Origin: Helicobacter_D sp964464895
Lineage (GTDB): Bacteria; Campylobacterota; Campylobacteria; Campylobacterales; Helicobacteraceae
Length of the DNA: 64,000 bases
Assembly: GCA_964464895.1 (NCBI GenBank)
Contig: CAYXGY010000001.1
Span: 124,001 to 188,000 of the forward strand
Reading direction: 5' to 3'
A program made the translations under genes and the position numbers. Below the pieces are notes generated by a model that saw nothing but the letters and a program-made list of their open reading frames with translations, did no database searches and was not told the DNA's origin. Numbering within the stretch: position 1 is the first letter of the stretch; each line of letters starts with the position of its first letter. Shown piece by piece: positions 16,415 through 25,398 of the stretch.

Positions 16415-17650
16415 TTATTTGGGCAAAGAGAGCACAACTTCTTGCGATGGTTTGGATTCTAATCCATTTTTATCCAAGGCACTGACACTATAATAATATT
16501 TTTCACCCGCTTTGATTTCTCTATCAATAAATTCTGCAGTTAAAACTTTGTTATAACGCAAGGTTTCCCCAAAAAACATAGAATCTTTTTTATAGACGAT
16601 ATATTCTGTGGCGCGATCGTCCGTAGGAAGCCATTTTAATACAACATAGCCATTTTCAATTTGTGCATAAGTAATGTTTGGCGCACTTGGAACTGCTAGG
16701 GTAGAGCCTGTAATAGGTCCAGCCTCTAGACTATCAATGCCATCTTTGTCTGTGGCGATGATTTTATAGTTGTATTGCTCACCATCTTTGCTGATGATGT
16801 CTTGATAGGAGTTTGTATTGCTAGGTAGTGTGGTGAGTGTGGTATAAAAACTAGAGATAAAGCCAGAGCGCAAGATTTTATAAGAAGTTACTTCAGGATT
16901 TTTGTGCAAATCCCAACTCAAATTAATCTGTCTTGGAATATTGTTGGTGGCTTTAAAATTGGTGATTTTTGCAGGCTTTGGTTTGGTGGTTGCTTTGACA
17001 CTTTTAGAAGGGAGTGAGCGCGAATTATTCGCATTATAGGCAAGGATTTGGTATTCATAAGTTGTGCCATCTTCTAGTCCTGTATCTAAGTATTCTACAA
17101 GTAAGCGATTGGAGACTTTATTGAGCTCTTTCCAATTACCATTTTTGTCTCTCCGCTCTATGATATAGCCATGAACGCGTGTGTCTTGGTGTGGATTCCA
17201 AATAACTTTTACCTTTCTTGGATAGTTGCTGATTGCTTCAACATAACTTACAGCGTCAATGGAATGCGTTTTGGCTGTAATAGCAGAGGAAAAATGGGAA
17301 ATATTTTTTTGTTTGTCAAAGGAAGCAAATTGATAGACATATTCTGTATTGGAATTGAGTTTATTATCTGCATAATGCGTGGTGAAACGAGAATCTATTG
17401 TAGCAATTTTACTAAAATTTTGTGCATTGGCTTGCCTGCGGTAGATATAATAGCCTGCAACTTCTGGGTTTTGAACCAAAGCCCATTCAAAGCCAATCGT
17501 ATTGACATCACTTAAGACACGAATGTCTGTTGGAGGCGTAATGGAGCTATTGATGCTAGGATTGAGAGAAGCAGCACAACCGCTAAAAATTAACGTGAAA
17601 ACAGCGATGATTCCACCGAGAAAAATTCTGAATGGATTGCCTAAGAGCAT
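16415..17650 (-). CDS. Lipoprotein with fibronectin type III repeats
   Basis: The N-terminus has a hydrophobic segment ending in a lipobox (TLIFSGCA), so the protein is probably lipid-anchored. The rest (about 40-410) is a run of four fibronectin type III modules of about 90 residues, shown by repeats such as VAGYYIYRR, VHGYIIERR, VTSYKILRS and ATEYIVYKK, each followed by a Tyr-rich strand (TEYVYQF, TTYEYQIL, EQYNYKII, EKYYYSVSA). A gene of this kind occupies the same place, before trmB, in H. pylori. Its partner is unknown; it probably acts as an adhesion or scaffold protein in the envelope. Confidence 0.82.
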   Translation of the reverse strand: MLLGNPFRIFLGGIIAVFTLIFSGCAASLNPSINSSITPPTDIRVLSDVNTIGFEWALVQNPEVAGYYIYRRQANAQNFSKIATIDSRFTTHYADNKLNSNTEYVYQFASFDKQKNISHFSSAITAKTHSIDAVSYVEAISNYPRKVKVIWNPHQDTRVHGYIIERRDKNGNWKELNKVSNRLLVEYLDTGLEDGTTYEYQILAYNANNSRSLPSKSVKATTKPKPAKITNFKATNNIPRQINLSWDLHKNPEVTSYKILRSGFISSFYTTLTTLPSNTNSYQDIISKDGEQYNYKIIATDKDGIDSLEAGPITGSTLAVPSAPNITYAQIENGYVVLKWLPTDDRATEYIVYKKDSMFFGETLRYNKVLTAEFIDREIKAGEKYYYSVSALDKNGLESKPSQEVVLSLPK

Positions 17651-17768
17651 TGGAAGTCCTTATATGAAAATTACTAATCAAGTAAAGTAAAGTAAAGTTT
17701 AATTTTAACACAATTACATAATTTAGCGCAAGATTTATTAATGGTTTTTGTGTCAAATTTGCGTCAAT

Positions 17769-18905
17769 TTAAGGGAAAGCGGATTGATAAAGCTTATCCA
17801 AAGGAAACAGGAGGTTTGCATAGGAATCTTGATAAGACTTTAAATCAAAATGTAAGTTTAAAAAATCCTGCATTTCTTTGAAAAGTGGGGCATAAATATG
17901 TAGAGTCTCCCCGTTTCTTGGGTGTTGTAAATATAATAGGTGAGAGTGGAGTAAGATTCTTTCTTGCAAAGCATCTTTTAAATTTAAATTAAAAGTAGAA
18001 TCTTTATAGCCATAGAAAAAATCTCCTAAAATATGGCGGTTTAAACTACTTAAATGTGCCCGAATCTGATGTGTCCTCCCACTAAAAAGCTTTGCCCCAA
18101 TTAACTCATAGTCTAACTTCTCATTGTGTGCAGAGGAGATTTTAAAAAATGCAGTTTTGGCAGCTTTTGCGTGAGGATTAGTTTTGTTGGTAGCAATATA
18201 TTTCAAACGATTTTTGGAATGCCTTAGCAGTGGAGAATCTATTATTTGCGATTCTTTTAAACTTTTGTCAATTACACAAAGATAATAGCGTCCCATTTGA
18301 CGCGTCTGAAGTTGTAACTTTAAATTTTCGTGGGCAAAATTGGTTTTTGCGATAACGATTGCACCGCTCGTGCCTTTATCTAATCTATGGACAATGCCAG
18401 CACGATAGGAATCACCAAGATTAGAAAGGGGGAAATTTTGTTGTTTTAGCCAATGCACAAGCGTGTATTGGTTGTCTTGTTCGTTGGTACGATGCACGAT
18501 TAATCCAGCGGGTTTATTGAGCACTAATAAGTCTTCATCTTGATAGAGAATTGGAATCTCTAGGTTTTCTAATTTGTTTAAATTTTCCTGCGGGGAAACA
18601 TTTTCTTGAATGGAAATAATATCTTGAGTTTTGAGAATTATTCCAAGCTTGTTTAATTTTTCTCCATTCAGTGAAATTTGCTCTTTTAAAAATAATTTTT
18701 CCACTTGCGAGCGTGAGATTTGAAGCATTTTGGCTATAAAAATATCGGCTCGGATTTCTCTTTCATTATTTGTTAGGGTGAAAATTTGACAGGGAGTTTC
18801 TTCAAGATTTGGCAGGGTTTTGGTGTCTTGCGCTAAGGAGAAGCAAGAAGATGAGGAATTGCCTAATGAGTCTTTAGTCGGTATTGTGTGTGAAAAATTT
18901 TTCAT
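17769..18905 (-). CDS. RluA/RluD-family 23S rRNA pseudouridine synthase
   Basis: The enzyme converts uridines of large-subunit rRNA to pseudouridine. An S4-type RNA-binding domain (about 50-110, ISRSQVEKLFLKEQISLNG) precedes the catalytic domain. The catalytic aspartate lies in GIVHRLDKGTSGAIVIAK, and LFSGRTHQIRAHLSSLNRHILGD is the second family motif. At 378 residues it has an extra N-terminal about 45 residues. H. pylori has several paralogues, so the exact target (RluD-like) is not certain. It is divergent from rodA. The spacer 17651-17768 upstream of the lipoprotein contains AGTAAAGTAAAGTAAAG, a short tandem repeat. Confidence 0.88.
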   Translation of the reverse strand: MKNFSHTIPTKDSLGNSSSSCFSLAQDTKTLPNLEETPCQIFTLTNNEREIRADIFIAKMLQISRSQVEKLFLKEQISLNGEKLNKLGIILKTQDIISIQENVSPQENLNKLENLEIPILYQDEDLLVLNKPAGLIVHRTNEQDNQYTLVHWLKQQNFPLSNLGDSYRAGIVHRLDKGTSGAIVIAKTNFAHENLKLQLQTRQMGRYYLCVIDKSLKESQIIDSPLLRHSKNRLKYIATNKTNPHAKAAKTAFFKISSAHNEKLDYELIGAKLFSGRTHQIRAHLSSLNRHILGDFFYGYKDSTFNLNLKDALQERILLHSHLLYLQHPRNGETLHIYAPLFKEMQDFLNLHFDLKSYQDSYANLLFPLDKLYQSAFP

Positions 18906-18972
18906 TGATATAAAATCTTTCTGTGGAAATTATGTTAAAATTGCGTTTTAAAATATTTGCTTTGGATTTGGT

Positions 18973-20097
18973 TTGTTTAGATTTAATAAAATTCTATCAT
19001 ATTTTGATTGGACTTTGCCTTTATTAATTGTGCCCATTGTCTTATTTTCTTGGTTTTTAATTAATGAAAATAGTGAATTTTTGGGTAATAAAGTCTTGAT
19101 ATATGTTTTTGTTGGAATATTGATTTTTGCGATTGTCTTTTTTATCCCCGTGCGTCAAATTCCGTGGTTTATTATTGGTTTTTATTGTATTAATATCGTA
19201 TTTTTGGTTTTAGTAGAATTTTTTGGAGATACACGTTTGGGCGCACAAAGATGGCTTGAGATTCCATTGATACATTTTACCTTTCAGCCATCTGAAACAA
19301 TGAAACCTGCATTAATTTTAATCATAGCCTATTATGTTAGTAAAAAACCTCCTCCTAAGAGAGGCTATAAATTATTAGATTTTCTGAAATTATCCTTTTT
19401 GATTCTTTTACCTTTTTTATTGGTTCTCAAACAGCCAGATTTAGGCACAGCACTTGTGTTGCTATTAATGAGTTTTGGGGCATTATTTTTGATTGGTGTA
19501 AATTATAAAATTTGGCTTACCTTGGCGATTGGCATTTCTTTGTTATCGCCCATTTTGTATGCGAATTTACACGATTATCAAAAAAAACGTATCGTGGATT
19601 TTATTTCTAAAGAGCCAGATTATCAAGTGAAACAAGCGATGATTGCGGTTGGTTCAGGGGGAATATATGGTAAAGAGAAAGAAGAAGCAACGCAAGCATT
19701 GTATAAGTTTTTGCCTATCGCAACGAGTGATTTTATTTTTCCTTATTTTGTGGAGAGATTCGGCTTTATCGGTGTGATTGTATTGTTTATCTTGTATGGT
19801 TCTCTGATTTTTCATATTTTTTCTATGAGCCACGAAAATGAAAAGGATTATTTTCTTAAAACCATTTCTTATTGTGTGGGATTGTTGATTTTTATTTATT
19901 CAGGAATTAATATTGCTATGACGATTGGATTAGCACCAGTAGTTGGGATTCCATTGCCTCTCTTTAGTTACGGAGGAAGCAGTTTTATCACCTTTATGAT
20001 TCTTTTTGCTGTCCTAGAAAATTTACTTGCCTTTAGGTATAAATTTGTGTATAATCACGACTCTTTTTCACAAAGGGCCCTTAGCTCAGCTGGTTAG
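18973..20097 (+). CDS. rodA: Rod-shape determining peptidoglycan polymerase RodA
   Basis: RodA is a SEDS-family membrane glycosyltransferase that polymerises peptidoglycan in cell elongation together with PBP2. About ten hydrophobic segments are visible. Conserved SEDS motifs are GAQRWLEIPLIHFTFQPSE, LKQPDLGTALVLL, and near the end GLAPVVGIPLPLFSYGGSS. The start is the TTG at 18973 and there is no better ATG. The reading frame runs 23 bases into the tRNA gene, ending at the TAG 20095-20097, so the last codons also encode the tRNA 5' end. Length 374 is normal. Confidence 0.93.
   Translation: MFRFNKILSYFDWTLPLLIVPIVLFSWFLINENSEFLGNKVLIYVFVGILIFAIVFFIPVRQIPWFIIGFYCINIVFLVLVEFFGDTRLGAQRWLEIPLIHFTFQPSETMKPALILIIAYYVSKKPPPKRGYKLLDFLKLSFLILLPFLLVLKQPDLGTALVLLLMSFGALFLIGVNYKIWLTLAIGISLLSPILYANLHDYQKKRIVDFISKEPDYQVKQAMIAVGSGGIYGKEKEEATQALYKFLPIATSDFIFPYFVERFGFIGVIVLFILYGSLIFHIFSMSHENEKDYFLKTISYCVGLLIFIYSGINIAMTIGLAPVVGIPLPLFSYGGSSFITFMILFAVLENLLAFRYKFVYNHDSFSQRALSSAG
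20050..20055 (+). promoter_or_regulatory. TATAAT -10 box inside rodA, likely tRNA promoter
   Basis: A perfect TATAAT lies within the last rodA codons, 20 bases before the tRNA 5' end. It would start transcription about 13 bases upstream of the mature tRNA. The tRNA may also be made from the rodA transcript. Confidence 0.5.
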
Positions 20098-20151
20098 AGC
20101 ACTCGGCTCATAACCGATTGGTCATAGGTTCAAGTCCTATAGGGCCCACCA
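20075..20151 (+). tRNA. tRNA with CAU anticodon (Ile2 or elongator Met), CCA encoded
   Basis: The sequence folds as a cloverleaf: a 7-bp acceptor GGGCCCU/AGGGCCC, D arm with AGCUCAG and GGUUAGAGC, anticodon loop CUCAUAA, T arm GGTTCAAGTCC, and an encoded CCA at 20149-20151. CAU can read AUG (Met) or, after lysidine modification of C34, AUA (Ile2). C4-G69 and C5-G68, described as TilS determinants in E. coli, are both present, and the T-loop and variable region resemble E. coli Ile2. I therefore lean to tRNA-Ile2. The 5' 23 bases overlap the rodA reading frame. Confidence 0.93.
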
Positions 20152-20183
20152 CATCACTTTGATTTATTTAGGAAATTTAATAT

Positions 20184-20411
20184 ATGGAAAAAATACAATG
20201 TCAAAATATTAAATGTCAAGGTTGCGTTAAAAAAATCAATGAAGCACTTTTGCAAAAGTATCCCTCTTTGCGAGTGGATATAGCAAGTCAAAGTGTGGAA
20301 GTGGAAGCAGATGATAATGGAATTGCGGAGATTAAGCTCAAGCTTCAAGAATTAGGATTTTTAAGTGAAAGTGGAATCTTTGGCAAATTGAAAGGATTTT
20401 TTACGAAATAA
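20184..20411 (+). CDS. Small heavy-metal-associated (HMA) domain protein, CopZ/CopP-like
   Basis: This 75-residue protein is a single HMA domain. It has the metal-binding loop KCQGCVKKINEAL (Cys-x-x-Cys), then the strand SLRVDIASQSVEVEAD and helix IAEIKLKLQELGF, the usual beta-alpha-beta-beta-alpha-beta order. Such proteins carry Cu(I) to exporters and to metal-responsive regulators. No copper ATPase lies next to it in the window. It starts 33 bases after the tRNA and is followed nine bases later by the DjlA-like gene. Confidence 0.85.
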   Translation: MEKIQCQNIKCQGCVKKINEALLQKYPSLRVDIASQSVEVEADDNGIAEIKLKLQELGFLSESGIFGKLKGFFTK

Positions 20412-20420
20412 AGGCTTTTA

Positions 20421-21263
20421 ATGGAGATTTTATTATTTATTACCATTATAATTATCGCGATTGCAATCATTAATTTTAAAGATTATTTGAATAATCCACA
20501 GAAACATCCTCGTATTAATAGTAAAGAAAATGATAACAATGAAGTGAGCGAATATCAAAATCCTTATAAAAACCAAGAACAACCCCTGAGTCTTAGCAGA
20601 GAAGAAAAGATTAGAAAAAGTGAATATGGTTTAATTGTCGCGCTTTTGTCTAAGCTTGCTCAGAGTGATGGCAAGGTGTGTGAGTTGGAATCAGAGCTTA
20701 TGGAAAATACTATGCAAGATATTGCAGAAGCATTATGTTTGCAAAGTGCAATGAATCAAAAAGAGGAAATATTAGAGATTTTGCATAAGATTTTTGATGC
20801 TACCAATGAAAGTGTGGAGTCTCTAACGCAAAGCTATGCAATCCTCACAAAAGGACAATATAAAAGTCGCTTAAAATTGATAGAATATCTGATTGCGCTT
20901 GCGTATGCAGATGGCAGGCTAGGCGATGAGGAACGAGAAGTTATCCTAGATGTTGCGGCATATTTGGAAATCAATAATGATGATTTTAATGCGTTATATG
21001 ATGCTTTTGAGAAGTTTTATGCTCAAAAACAAGCGGATTCTACTTTACAAGAAGCATATGAGACTTTAGGCGTCAGTCAAGAAGACGATATGGAACACAT
21101 CAAAAAAACATACAAGAATCTCGTGCGTCAATTTCACCCAGACATTCTGTATCATAAGGGCTTAGACCAATCCATTATGGAAACTTGCACCCAAAAGTTA
21201 CAAGCAATCAACCAAGCATACCAAAAGATTAAAGAACACAGAGAAAGCACTTTATCGGATTGA
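20421..21263 (+). CDS. DjlA-like protein: membrane anchor, TerB domain, C-terminal J domain
   Basis: The 280-residue protein starts with a hydrophobic anchor (about 2-18), then a charged linker. A TerB-like all-helical domain follows (about 65-200, LIVALLSKLAQSDGKVCELE and LIALAYADGRLGDEEREVI), then a J domain (about 213-275) with the HPD tripeptide at 239-241. J domains stimulate the ATPase of DnaK, so this is a membrane-bound co-chaperone of the DjlA type. Target processes are unknown. It sits between the HMA protein and the CiaB-like gene, nearly contiguous with both. Confidence 0.88.
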   Translation: MEILLFITIIIIAIAIINFKDYLNNPQKHPRINSKENDNNEVSEYQNPYKNQEQPLSLSREEKIRKSEYGLIVALLSKLAQSDGKVCELESELMENTMQDIAEALCLQSAMNQKEEILEILHKIFDATNESVESLTQSYAILTKGQYKSRLKLIEYLIALAYADGRLGDEEREVILDVAAYLEINNDDFNALYDAFEKFYAQKQADSTLQEAYETLGVSQEDDMEHIKKTYKNLVRQFHPDILYHKGLDQSIMETCTQKLQAINQAYQKIKEHRESTLSD

Positions 21264-21284
21264 AATTAGGAGTAAAGAACAAAG

Positions 21285-23291
21285 ATGAAAGAAGCAGATG
21301 TTTTGCACGATATTGCAAAGATTTATCGGCGTATAGAACACCAAAACAAGCAAATAAATGCTCTTTACAATTGTGTTAAAGCAGATAAAGTTCCGCATTT
21401 TTTAGAAAGTGTTTTTGTGAGGATTCCGCACAATCACGAATCTTTACTTGCCTGTTTGGACCGCGTGGTAGCATTACAAGAAGCTCCTTTAATCAATATC
21501 TTGCAAAAGTTTGAAGTAGAAGAGGAGCAAATCATTAGCCTAAGAATGCAACTTCTCAAAATTACGCGTGATTTCCATATGGAGAAACATCGGTTATTGT
21601 TAGGATATATCACAAAAGAACAGCTTTTGAGCCCATTTTTAAGAACACTATTCCAAGTGGTGCATAATATTGGTTTATGCTTTAATGATTTTTTTATAGC
21701 TTGGCAGAGAGACTTAATACTCGGAATTAATCGTGAATTAAGTCAAACCTATCAGAAAGATTTGCAAAAGATTTTAGAAATTTTAAAGCCTAGTTTGGAG
21801 GTTTCCTCCGTCAATACGCATTCTTTAAAGAATATTTTAAGTGATGAGGCTTTAAAAGAACTTCCAATCCAAGAAGACGAATTAACAAAAGAGGGTGAAG
21901 TAGGAGATAGGAGTTATTCCGTGCCTGTATTGAAGGATTCTACTTATCAAGCAGTCGCTTATGCAGAATTTTTTGAAGAAGAATTTGCAGCTTTAAAAAA
22001 CGCTTTGGAAGCAGGAATTGAATCTTTAGAGAAAACCCCAGAAGTTTTCCCAAAATTAGAACAAAAGAATGCTTATTTAGACTATTTCAAAGCCTTAAAA
22101 TCAGCCCTAATGCAGACAAACACCAATCGTTTATTGGCTTCTTGGCGACTTGTAGATAAGGCTTGGATGGCGATTTCTACTCCTTTGCAGATAGGACACC
22201 CTTTAGAATATTACGAAGACCATTTTAGGAAAGCCGTTGCTCCAGAATGGGATTTGCGTATTGCAAGAATTTACGAGGGTGTTGATTTGCTCAATCCGCA
22301 AGAATCACAAGATTGCAAAATTTCGAAAGAGTCTATGTTGAAATTTTATCAATTTTATAGCTCAAAAGCACCCAAAACGAAATATAAAGAAGAAATTGAT
22401 ACTTGTGTGGAGCAATCTTTGCTCAAGACGCAAAGTTATGGTGGATTGCCCGCACTTTTTTATGGAGCGGAACTCAATGGACTCTTTAGTGCCCAAGTTG
22501 TGCCAAATGATGAAAAAGTAAGTAGAAAATATGGAAAAAAGATTTTTTATTTTCCCGACCGCGTGCGAGAATTATCTCTTGCAAAGCCTTTTATGCTTTT
22601 ATCATCTAAGACTTTCCCTAAAGAATTTTTGGATTCCAATAGGGAATTATTGTTTTTTAGAAAAGAAGATTGGTATAAAGTCTATGAGATTTCAACGATT
22701 GGGCACGAATTTGGACATATTTTGTGGGTGAGTTCTGATAGTGAATTAAAGATGAATCAGAGCGGGCAATTTAAAAATATAGAAGAATTTAAAGCAACAA
22801 TGGGAGGACTGATTTATTACTTTTTATCTGCCAATCAGCCCCTCCTGCAAGAGCTTATTTTGAATACGATTGCGCGTTCAGTGGGTTTGATTGCTTGGAT
22901 GAAAGAAGATGATGTATTGCCTTATTATTGTGAGGGTTTAATCCATTTAGAAATCTTATTTAGTTCGGGGATTTTGCGTTACAAGGGCAGTTTTGATACA
23001 ATTGCATTAGAAGTAGAAATCAATGAAAATACTAAACAATCTTTGAGAAATCGGTATTTAAGCGTTTATAATCAGTTGGTTTTGACTTATTTAAACAAGC
23101 AAGATGCTAAAAATTTCTTGGATTGTTATGCCATCAAAGATTCTGAAGGGAATTATAAGCCCTTGAAGCCAGAAGTAAGGGCTTTTGTGGAGGATTATTA
23201 TCGGCAATATCAAGCCATTGGGCAAATCACAGATACGCTCACTCCACAAAAATGGCGAGAAGCTTACAAGAAGCAACATAATTTAGATTAA
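21285..23291 (+). CDS. CiaB-like protein with HEFGH zinc-protease motif
   Basis: The 668-residue, mostly helical protein has no signal peptide. At about residue 474 it contains ISTIGHEFGHILWV, a zincin HExxH motif, with a possible third ligand in EEFKATMGG about 25 residues later. Length and composition fit the CiaB family (Campylobacter invasion antigen B, about 610-670 residues), annotated widely in epsilonproteobacteria; that name comes from memory of the family, not from a search. The HEFGH motif would make a metallopeptidase activity plausible. It lies between the DjlA-like gene and cheR with short gaps. Confidence 0.6.
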   Translation: MKEADVLHDIAKIYRRIEHQNKQINALYNCVKADKVPHFLESVFVRIPHNHESLLACLDRVVALQEAPLINILQKFEVEEEQIISLRMQLLKITRDFHMEKHRLLLGYITKEQLLSPFLRTLFQVVHNIGLCFNDFFIAWQRDLILGINRELSQTYQKDLQKILEILKPSLEVSSVNTHSLKNILSDEALKELPIQEDELTKEGEVGDRSYSVPVLKDSTYQAVAYAEFFEEEFAALKNALEAGIESLEKTPEVFPKLEQKNAYLDYFKALKSALMQTNTNRLLASWRLVDKAWMAISTPLQIGHPLEYYEDHFRKAVAPEWDLRIARIYEGVDLLNPQESQDCKISKESMLKFYQFYSSKAPKTKYKEEIDTCVEQSLLKTQSYGGLPALFYGAELNGLFSAQVVPNDEKVSRKYGKKIFYFPDRVRELSLAKPFMLLSSKTFPKEFLDSNRELLFFRKEDWYKVYEISTIGHEFGHILWVSSDSELKMNQSGQFKNIEEFKATMGGLIYYFLSANQPLLQELILNTIARSVGLIAWMKEDDVLPYYCEGLIHLEILFSSGILRYKGSFDTIALEVEINENTKQSLRNRYLSVYNQLVLTYLNKQDAKNFLDCYAIKDSEGNYKPLKPEVRAFVEDYYRQYQAIGQITDTLTPQKWREAYKKQHNLD

Positions 23292-23300
23292 AGAGGACTG

Positions 23301-24125
23301 ATGCCGATTGGTAATAATGAAATCAACAAAGCACGAGAGGCGATTTATAAAATTGCGGGCATTTATTTGCCATCAAGTAAAGATTCTACAATTAAAAATC
23401 GTTTGGATATATTAAAACGTAAGCTTGGGATTCAAGATTTTGATATTTTTTTTAATCAAATCAAGCAAGGACAATTTAAGCAAGAATTTATCAATGCTTT
23501 TACGACCAACAAAACAGACTTTTTTCGTGAGGGATTTCATTTTGGAGATATGTTGGACAGAATCTTACCTAAAAGATTACGAGAGAATGAGCCTATAAAG
23601 GTTTATTGTTCCGCGAGTTCTACGGGTGAAGAGCCTTACTCTATCGCCGCAACTTTGCTTTATGCAAAAGAAATTTATCATTCTGATACACCCGTAAGTG
23701 TACTTGCCACAGATATTGATACTTCTGTATTAGAGTTCGCTAAAGAGGGTAAATATCTTGTAAATACTAAACTAAATCCTTTACCTAATTGGTTGGATTT
23801 GAAAGATTATTTTGATATACGCAACAAAAACGAACACGAGATTTTTATGTACGCGAAGTCAAATCTAAAAAATATTTTGACCTTTAAGCAGCAAAATCTC
23901 TATGATTCAAGGTATCCTTTCGGGGCAAAGGAATTTGATATTATCTTTTGTCGTAATGTTTTGATTTATTTTAAAGTTTCAGACCAAGAGCAGATTTTAA
24001 GCAAAATGTTTTCTCATTTAAAAATGGGCGGAACATTATATCTTGGACATTCAGAAAGCATTTTGAATCTTGCTTCTAAAGTGGATCGTCTAGGGAAAAA
24101 TATCTTTGTAAAGGTGGCAAATTAA
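23301..24125 (+). CDS. cheR: Chemotaxis protein methyltransferase CheR
   Basis: CheR methylates glutamates of chemoreceptors using S-adenosylmethionine and so sets adaptation. The N-terminal helical domain (about 1-75, ending TTNKTDFFRE) is followed by the SAM-binding domain with IKVYCSASSTGEEPYSIA, VLATDIDTSVLEFAK and FDIIFCRNVLIYF. At 274 residues it is full length. cheB follows with a one-base gap, so the opposing enzymes are co-expressed, as in Campylobacter. Confidence 0.94.
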   Translation: MPIGNNEINKAREAIYKIAGIYLPSSKDSTIKNRLDILKRKLGIQDFDIFFNQIKQGQFKQEFINAFTTNKTDFFREGFHFGDMLDRILPKRLRENEPIKVYCSASSTGEEPYSIAATLLYAKEIYHSDTPVSVLATDIDTSVLEFAKEGKYLVNTKLNPLPNWLDLKDYFDIRNKNEHEIFMYAKSNLKNILTFKQQNLYDSRYPFGAKEFDIIFCRNVLIYFKVSDQEQILSKMFSHLKMGGTLYLGHSESILNLASKVDRLGKNIFVKVAN

Positions 24126-24126
24126 T

Positions 24127-24789
24127 TTGGTAAATACTAGTGAAAAGTATCATCCTGATTTATTGTTAAAATCTGATCCTTATAAAGGGAACGATAGCAA
24201 AAAGTTAATTGCTATTGGTGCAAGCACAGGAGGAGTAGATGCGATTGCGAAAATATTGCAAGCATTGCCTCGTGATTTACCTCCTATTGTAATAACGCAA
24301 CATATACCGGGTAATTTTTCTACTTCTTTTGTCCAAAGGCTTGATAGAATCTCTAAACTAGATGTGTTTGAAGTGAGAGAAAGAATTCTCTTGAATGATT
24401 CTGGTGTCTATTTAGCGGCAGGTGGTTTGCATATGGTTTTAGAAAAACGACACGACGGTTATTATGCGAAACCACAAGATGGGATTCGTATTTCGCGTCA
24501 TTGTCCAAGTGTAGATGTAATGTTTCGTAGTGTCAATAATGTAATCGGCAGAAATGCTTTGGCTATTATTATGACAGGAATGGGTGATGATGGAAGTATA
24601 GGTATCAAGGATTTATACGATAATGGGGCTTATACGATTGCGCAGGACGAAGAAAGTTGTATTGTTTTTGGAATGCCCAAACAAGCCATTGCTAAAGGCG
24701 CAATCTGTGAGGTTGTAAGTTTAAATTCTATCACTGAAAAAATTTTAAGTTTTGCAGCAGGTAATCTCAAACGTTTCAAAGAAGAATAA
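24127..24789 (+). CDS. cheB: CheB-type protein-glutamate methylesterase without receiver domain
   Basis: CheB removes methyl groups from chemoreceptors. The 220-residue protein contains only the catalytic domain: Ser33 in IGASTGGVDAI, His59 in TQHIPG and the aspartate of IMTGMGDDG (about 157) fit the catalytic triad. The usual N-terminal response-regulator domain is absent, as in Campylobacter, so the activity is not switched by CheA phosphorylation in the classical way. The start is a TTG one base after the cheR stop. The stop overlaps the ATG of the YigZ-like gene. Confidence 0.92.
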   Translation: MVNTSEKYHPDLLLKSDPYKGNDSKKLIAIGASTGGVDAIAKILQALPRDLPPIVITQHIPGNFSTSFVQRLDRISKLDVFEVRERILLNDSGVYLAAGGLHMVLEKRHDGYYAKPQDGIRISRHCPSVDVMFRSVNNVIGRNALAIIMTGMGDDGSIGIKDLYDNGAYTIAQDEESCIVFGMPKQAIAKGAICEVVSLNSITEKILSFAAGNLKRFKEE

Positions 24790-25385
24790 TGGCTGGATTT
24801 TATTATCCAAGTGCAATGATAGAATCTAGCTTTGAAGTAAAAGGTTCAGAGTTTATCTCTTATTTGGTCGCGATAAACGAATTTGCAGACTTTGTTGCGC
24901 AATCACGTACAAAACATCTCAAAGCAGTGCATTTTGTAACTTCTTCGCGTAGATTTAATGCACAGGGGCAAGTGGAGGAAAGCTTTAGCGATGATGGAGA
25001 GCCAAAAGGCACTTCAGGGTTGCCTATATTGAAAGTTTTGCGCGGGTATGATTTGATAGAATGTGGCGTGCTAGTGATTCGTTATTTTGGTGGCACATTG
25101 CTTGGCACAGGAGGGCTTGTGCGGGCTTATACACAAGGGGTAAAAGATGTAGTGATAAAAGCAAAAGAGCAAGGAGCATTGCAACCTTATATCCCTAAAG
25201 AATCTCTTGACATACAGATTCCCTTTACGATTTTCTCACAAGTGGAATATCTCATCAAAAAACTTGAAATAAATATCGTTCAAAAAGAATTTTTAGAGAA
25301 TGGAGTGCATTTAACATTAGAGGCAAGTTTGGAAAATTTAAAATCTTTTTTGGCTAAAGTAGAATCGCTAAAGTATATAAAATAA
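24789..25385 (+). CDS. YigZ/IMPACT family protein
   Basis: A 198-residue member of the UPF0029/IMPACT family. Signatures are FVTSSRRFNAQGQVEESFSD (with SDDGEPKGTSGLPIL) and VLVIRYFGGTLLGTGGLVRA. The C-terminal about 60 residues form the ferredoxin-like second domain. The molecular role in bacteria is not settled; related eukaryotic IMPACT proteins act on translation control. It overlaps cheB by one base but is probably functionally unrelated to chemotaxis. It ends convergently, 13 bases from the PhoH gene. Confidence 0.9.
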   Translation: MAGFYYPSAMIESSFEVKGSEFISYLVAINEFADFVAQSRTKHLKAVHFVTSSRRFNAQGQVEESFSDDGEPKGTSGLPILKVLRGYDLIECGVLVIRYFGGTLLGTGGLVRAYTQGVKDVVIKAKEQGALQPYIPKESLDIQIPFTIFSQVEYLIKKLEINIVQKEFLENGVHLTLEASLENLKSFLAKVESLKYIK

Positions 25386-25398
25386 ATAAAAATCAAAT

